This document shows, piece after piece, positions 6,759 to 7,573 of a DNA stretch of 7,573 bases. The stretch spans positions 290,358-297,930 of the forward strand of contig JADLKH010000004.1 in the NCBI GenBank assembly GCA_015657435.1, read 5' to 3'. Both the position numbers and the translations under genes were made by a program. The DNA comes from Synergistales bacterium. Its GTDB lineage: Bacteria; Synergistota; Synergistia; Synergistales; 79-D21. Position 1 is the first letter of the stretch; every line of letters starts with the position of its first letter. A model generated the notes under the pieces. It was not told where the DNA came from, did no database searches, and saw only the letters and a program-made list of their open reading frames with translations.

Positions 6759-7285
6759 GTGTTCAATTTCCTTCAGCAGGGGATCACCACCGTGGAGAAG
6801 TGGATCTGCTCCGCGGGGCTCCTCGTTTCGACAATCCTGGTTTTCGCTCAGGTCATCAACCGCTACTGGCTGCACTACGAGGTCATGTGGATCGGGGACA
6901 TGGCTCTGTACATCTTCGTCATCACCTACATCCTGGCCATCGCCCTGGCGGCTTCCCAAAGGGGGCACATTTCGGTCGAAATGCTCCCGGACCGGCTTTT
7001 CCGGGACAAGCCCAGGGGAAGCTCTCCTACACTCTCGTCATGGACACCGTGACCCTCGTTTCCATCCTGGTTTTCCTGCAGCCCGTCTACGGCTTCTTCC
7101 GCATGTCGATCCGGTATCCCGAGTACGGCACCCTCATCCGCTGGTTCAACACAGGCTGGCTGGTGCAGGTGATGTTCGTCACCATGGTTCTGTCGGCCGT
7201 TCACATGGCGTTCCACGTTTCGAAGGACATCTTCGAGATCCGGAAACAGTCCTGGCTTCGCTCGCAGGAAGGGGGAAGCAAGTAA
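6759..7285 (+). pseudogene. dctQ: TRAP transporter small membrane subunit, DctQ family, frameshifted as given
   Basis: Small membrane component of the TRAP transporter, normally four transmembrane helices that pair with DctM. The gene is split over two frames. From GTG 6759, one frame gives the N-terminal half with helix 1 (about CSAGLLVSTILVFAQVI), the conserved HYEVMWIGDMALYIF region and helix 2, ending near RLFRDKPRG; that frame stops at 7052. The second half lies in the -1 frame from about 7019: KLSYTLVMDTVTLV, helix 3, YPEYGTLIRWF, helix 4 (LVQVMFVTMVLSAVHMAF) and a charged tail to TAA 7285. Adding one G to the GGGG run at 7015-7018 restores a single protein of about 175 aa, the usual DctQ length. 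Both halves look fully conserved, so a sequencing or assembly base loss is more likely than old decay. A programmed -1 shift is possible, but the site is not a good slippery heptamer. The upstream in-frame ATG 6606 was rejected because it precedes the hairpin and adds a non-membrane leader. dctM begins 1 nt after the stop. Confidence 0.85.
7266..7275 (+). promoter_or_regulatory. RBS of dctM inside the dctQ 3' end
   Basis: AGGAAGGGGG ends 11 nt before ATG 7287, within the last codons of dctQ, which suggests dctQ-dctM translational coupling. Confidence 0.55.
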
Positions 7286-7286
7286 G

Positions 7287-7573
7287 ATGGAAACCGGGGT
7301 TCTGATCTCCCTTTTCCTGTTCCTCGGCCTGATCATCGTCGGCATGCCCCTGGGCTGGGTCTTCGTCGCCAGCACGGCGGCCGGTCTCTTCCTGATCGAC
7401 ACGCCGCTGGCCTTCATGGCGGGAACGTTCTTCCACTCCCTTTTCACGCCCGTCGTCATGGCCATCGGCTTTTTCGTCTTCGCCGGAGGGCTCATCTCGG
7501 AAGCCGGGCTGGCCGACCGGATCGTCCGCTTCTCCTATGCGCTCGTCGGCAAGGCGAAGGGGGGCTTATCGTG
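7287..7573 (+). CDS. dctM: TRAP transporter large membrane subunit, DctM family, 3'-truncated by window
   Basis: N-terminal 95 residues of the large TRAP permease subunit, the membrane protein that carries the substrate and sodium path and usually has about 430 residues and 11-12 helices. Visible here are helix 1 (about 5-20, VLISLFLFLGLIIVGMP) with the family-typical GMPLGWVF, helix 2 (about 24-36), a loop with LAFMAGTFFHSL, and helix 3 (about 53-67, VVMAIGFFVFAGGLI), followed by the family-like EAGLADRIVRFSYALVGKAKGG. The start ATG lies 1 nt after the dctQ stop and has a purine-rich RBS. As given, the end reads KGGLS; one extra G in the G6 run at 7559-7564 would read KGGLIV, so the last few codons are uncertain. 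The gene order P-Q-M is the classical TRAP order. Confidence 0.9.
   Translation, partial: METGVLISLFLFLGLIIVGMPLGWVFVASTAAGLFLIDTPLAFMAGTFFHSLFTPVVMAIGFFVFAGGLISEAGLADRIVRFSYALVGKAKGGLS

Noticed and set aside
1..7573. CRISPR array, insertion sequence, tRNA, rRNA or riboswitch
   Set aside because: I saw no spaced repeats, transposase motifs, cloverleaf or conserved aptamer pattern. The sequence is almost fully coding.

Overview
The window is a GC-rich (about 60% or more by eye), tightly packed stretch in which all six genes lie on the + strand. It looks like part of a catabolic operon from an anaerobic, amino-acid-using bacterium. The solute-binding protein has a cleavable signal peptide with no lipobox cysteine, which fits a diderm cell. 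The combination of TRAP transport, a YgeY-type hydrolase, stand-alone PLP enzymes and a D-aminoacylase made me think of Synergistota, but no marker gene here proves that.

Positions 1-5386 hold four enzymes: (1) the 3' part of a YgeY-like M20 zinc hydrolase, already open at base 1; (2) a threonine-synthase-like PLP enzyme with an N-terminal zinc ribbon, whose GTG start overlaps the previous gene by 8 nt; (3) a 489-aa fold-type-II PLP protein of unassigned reaction; (4) an N-acyl-D-amino-acid deacylase. Gaps are -8, 36 and 24 nt, so co-transcription is likely.

Positions 5507-7573 hold a TRAP transporter in the order dctP (periplasmic binding protein), dctQ (small membrane subunit) and dctM (large membrane subunit, cut by the window end). 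A 120-nt gap separates the enzymes from dctP, and a 172-nt gap with a strong hairpin separates dctP from dctQ. As given, dctQ needs a -1 frame change at a GGGG run to be read through. A second G run at the window end may hide a similar missing base in dctM.

Inferred joint role: the TRAP system imports an organic acid, plausibly an N-acylated or otherwise modified (D-)amino acid. The deacylase and the M20 enzyme remove acyl or amide groups, and the PLP enzymes carry out elimination or deamination of the released amino acid. The mix (M20 hydrolase, PLP lyase, amidohydrolase) parallels the E. coli ygeX-ygeY-hyuA neighbourhood, but the substrate cannot be read from the sequence.
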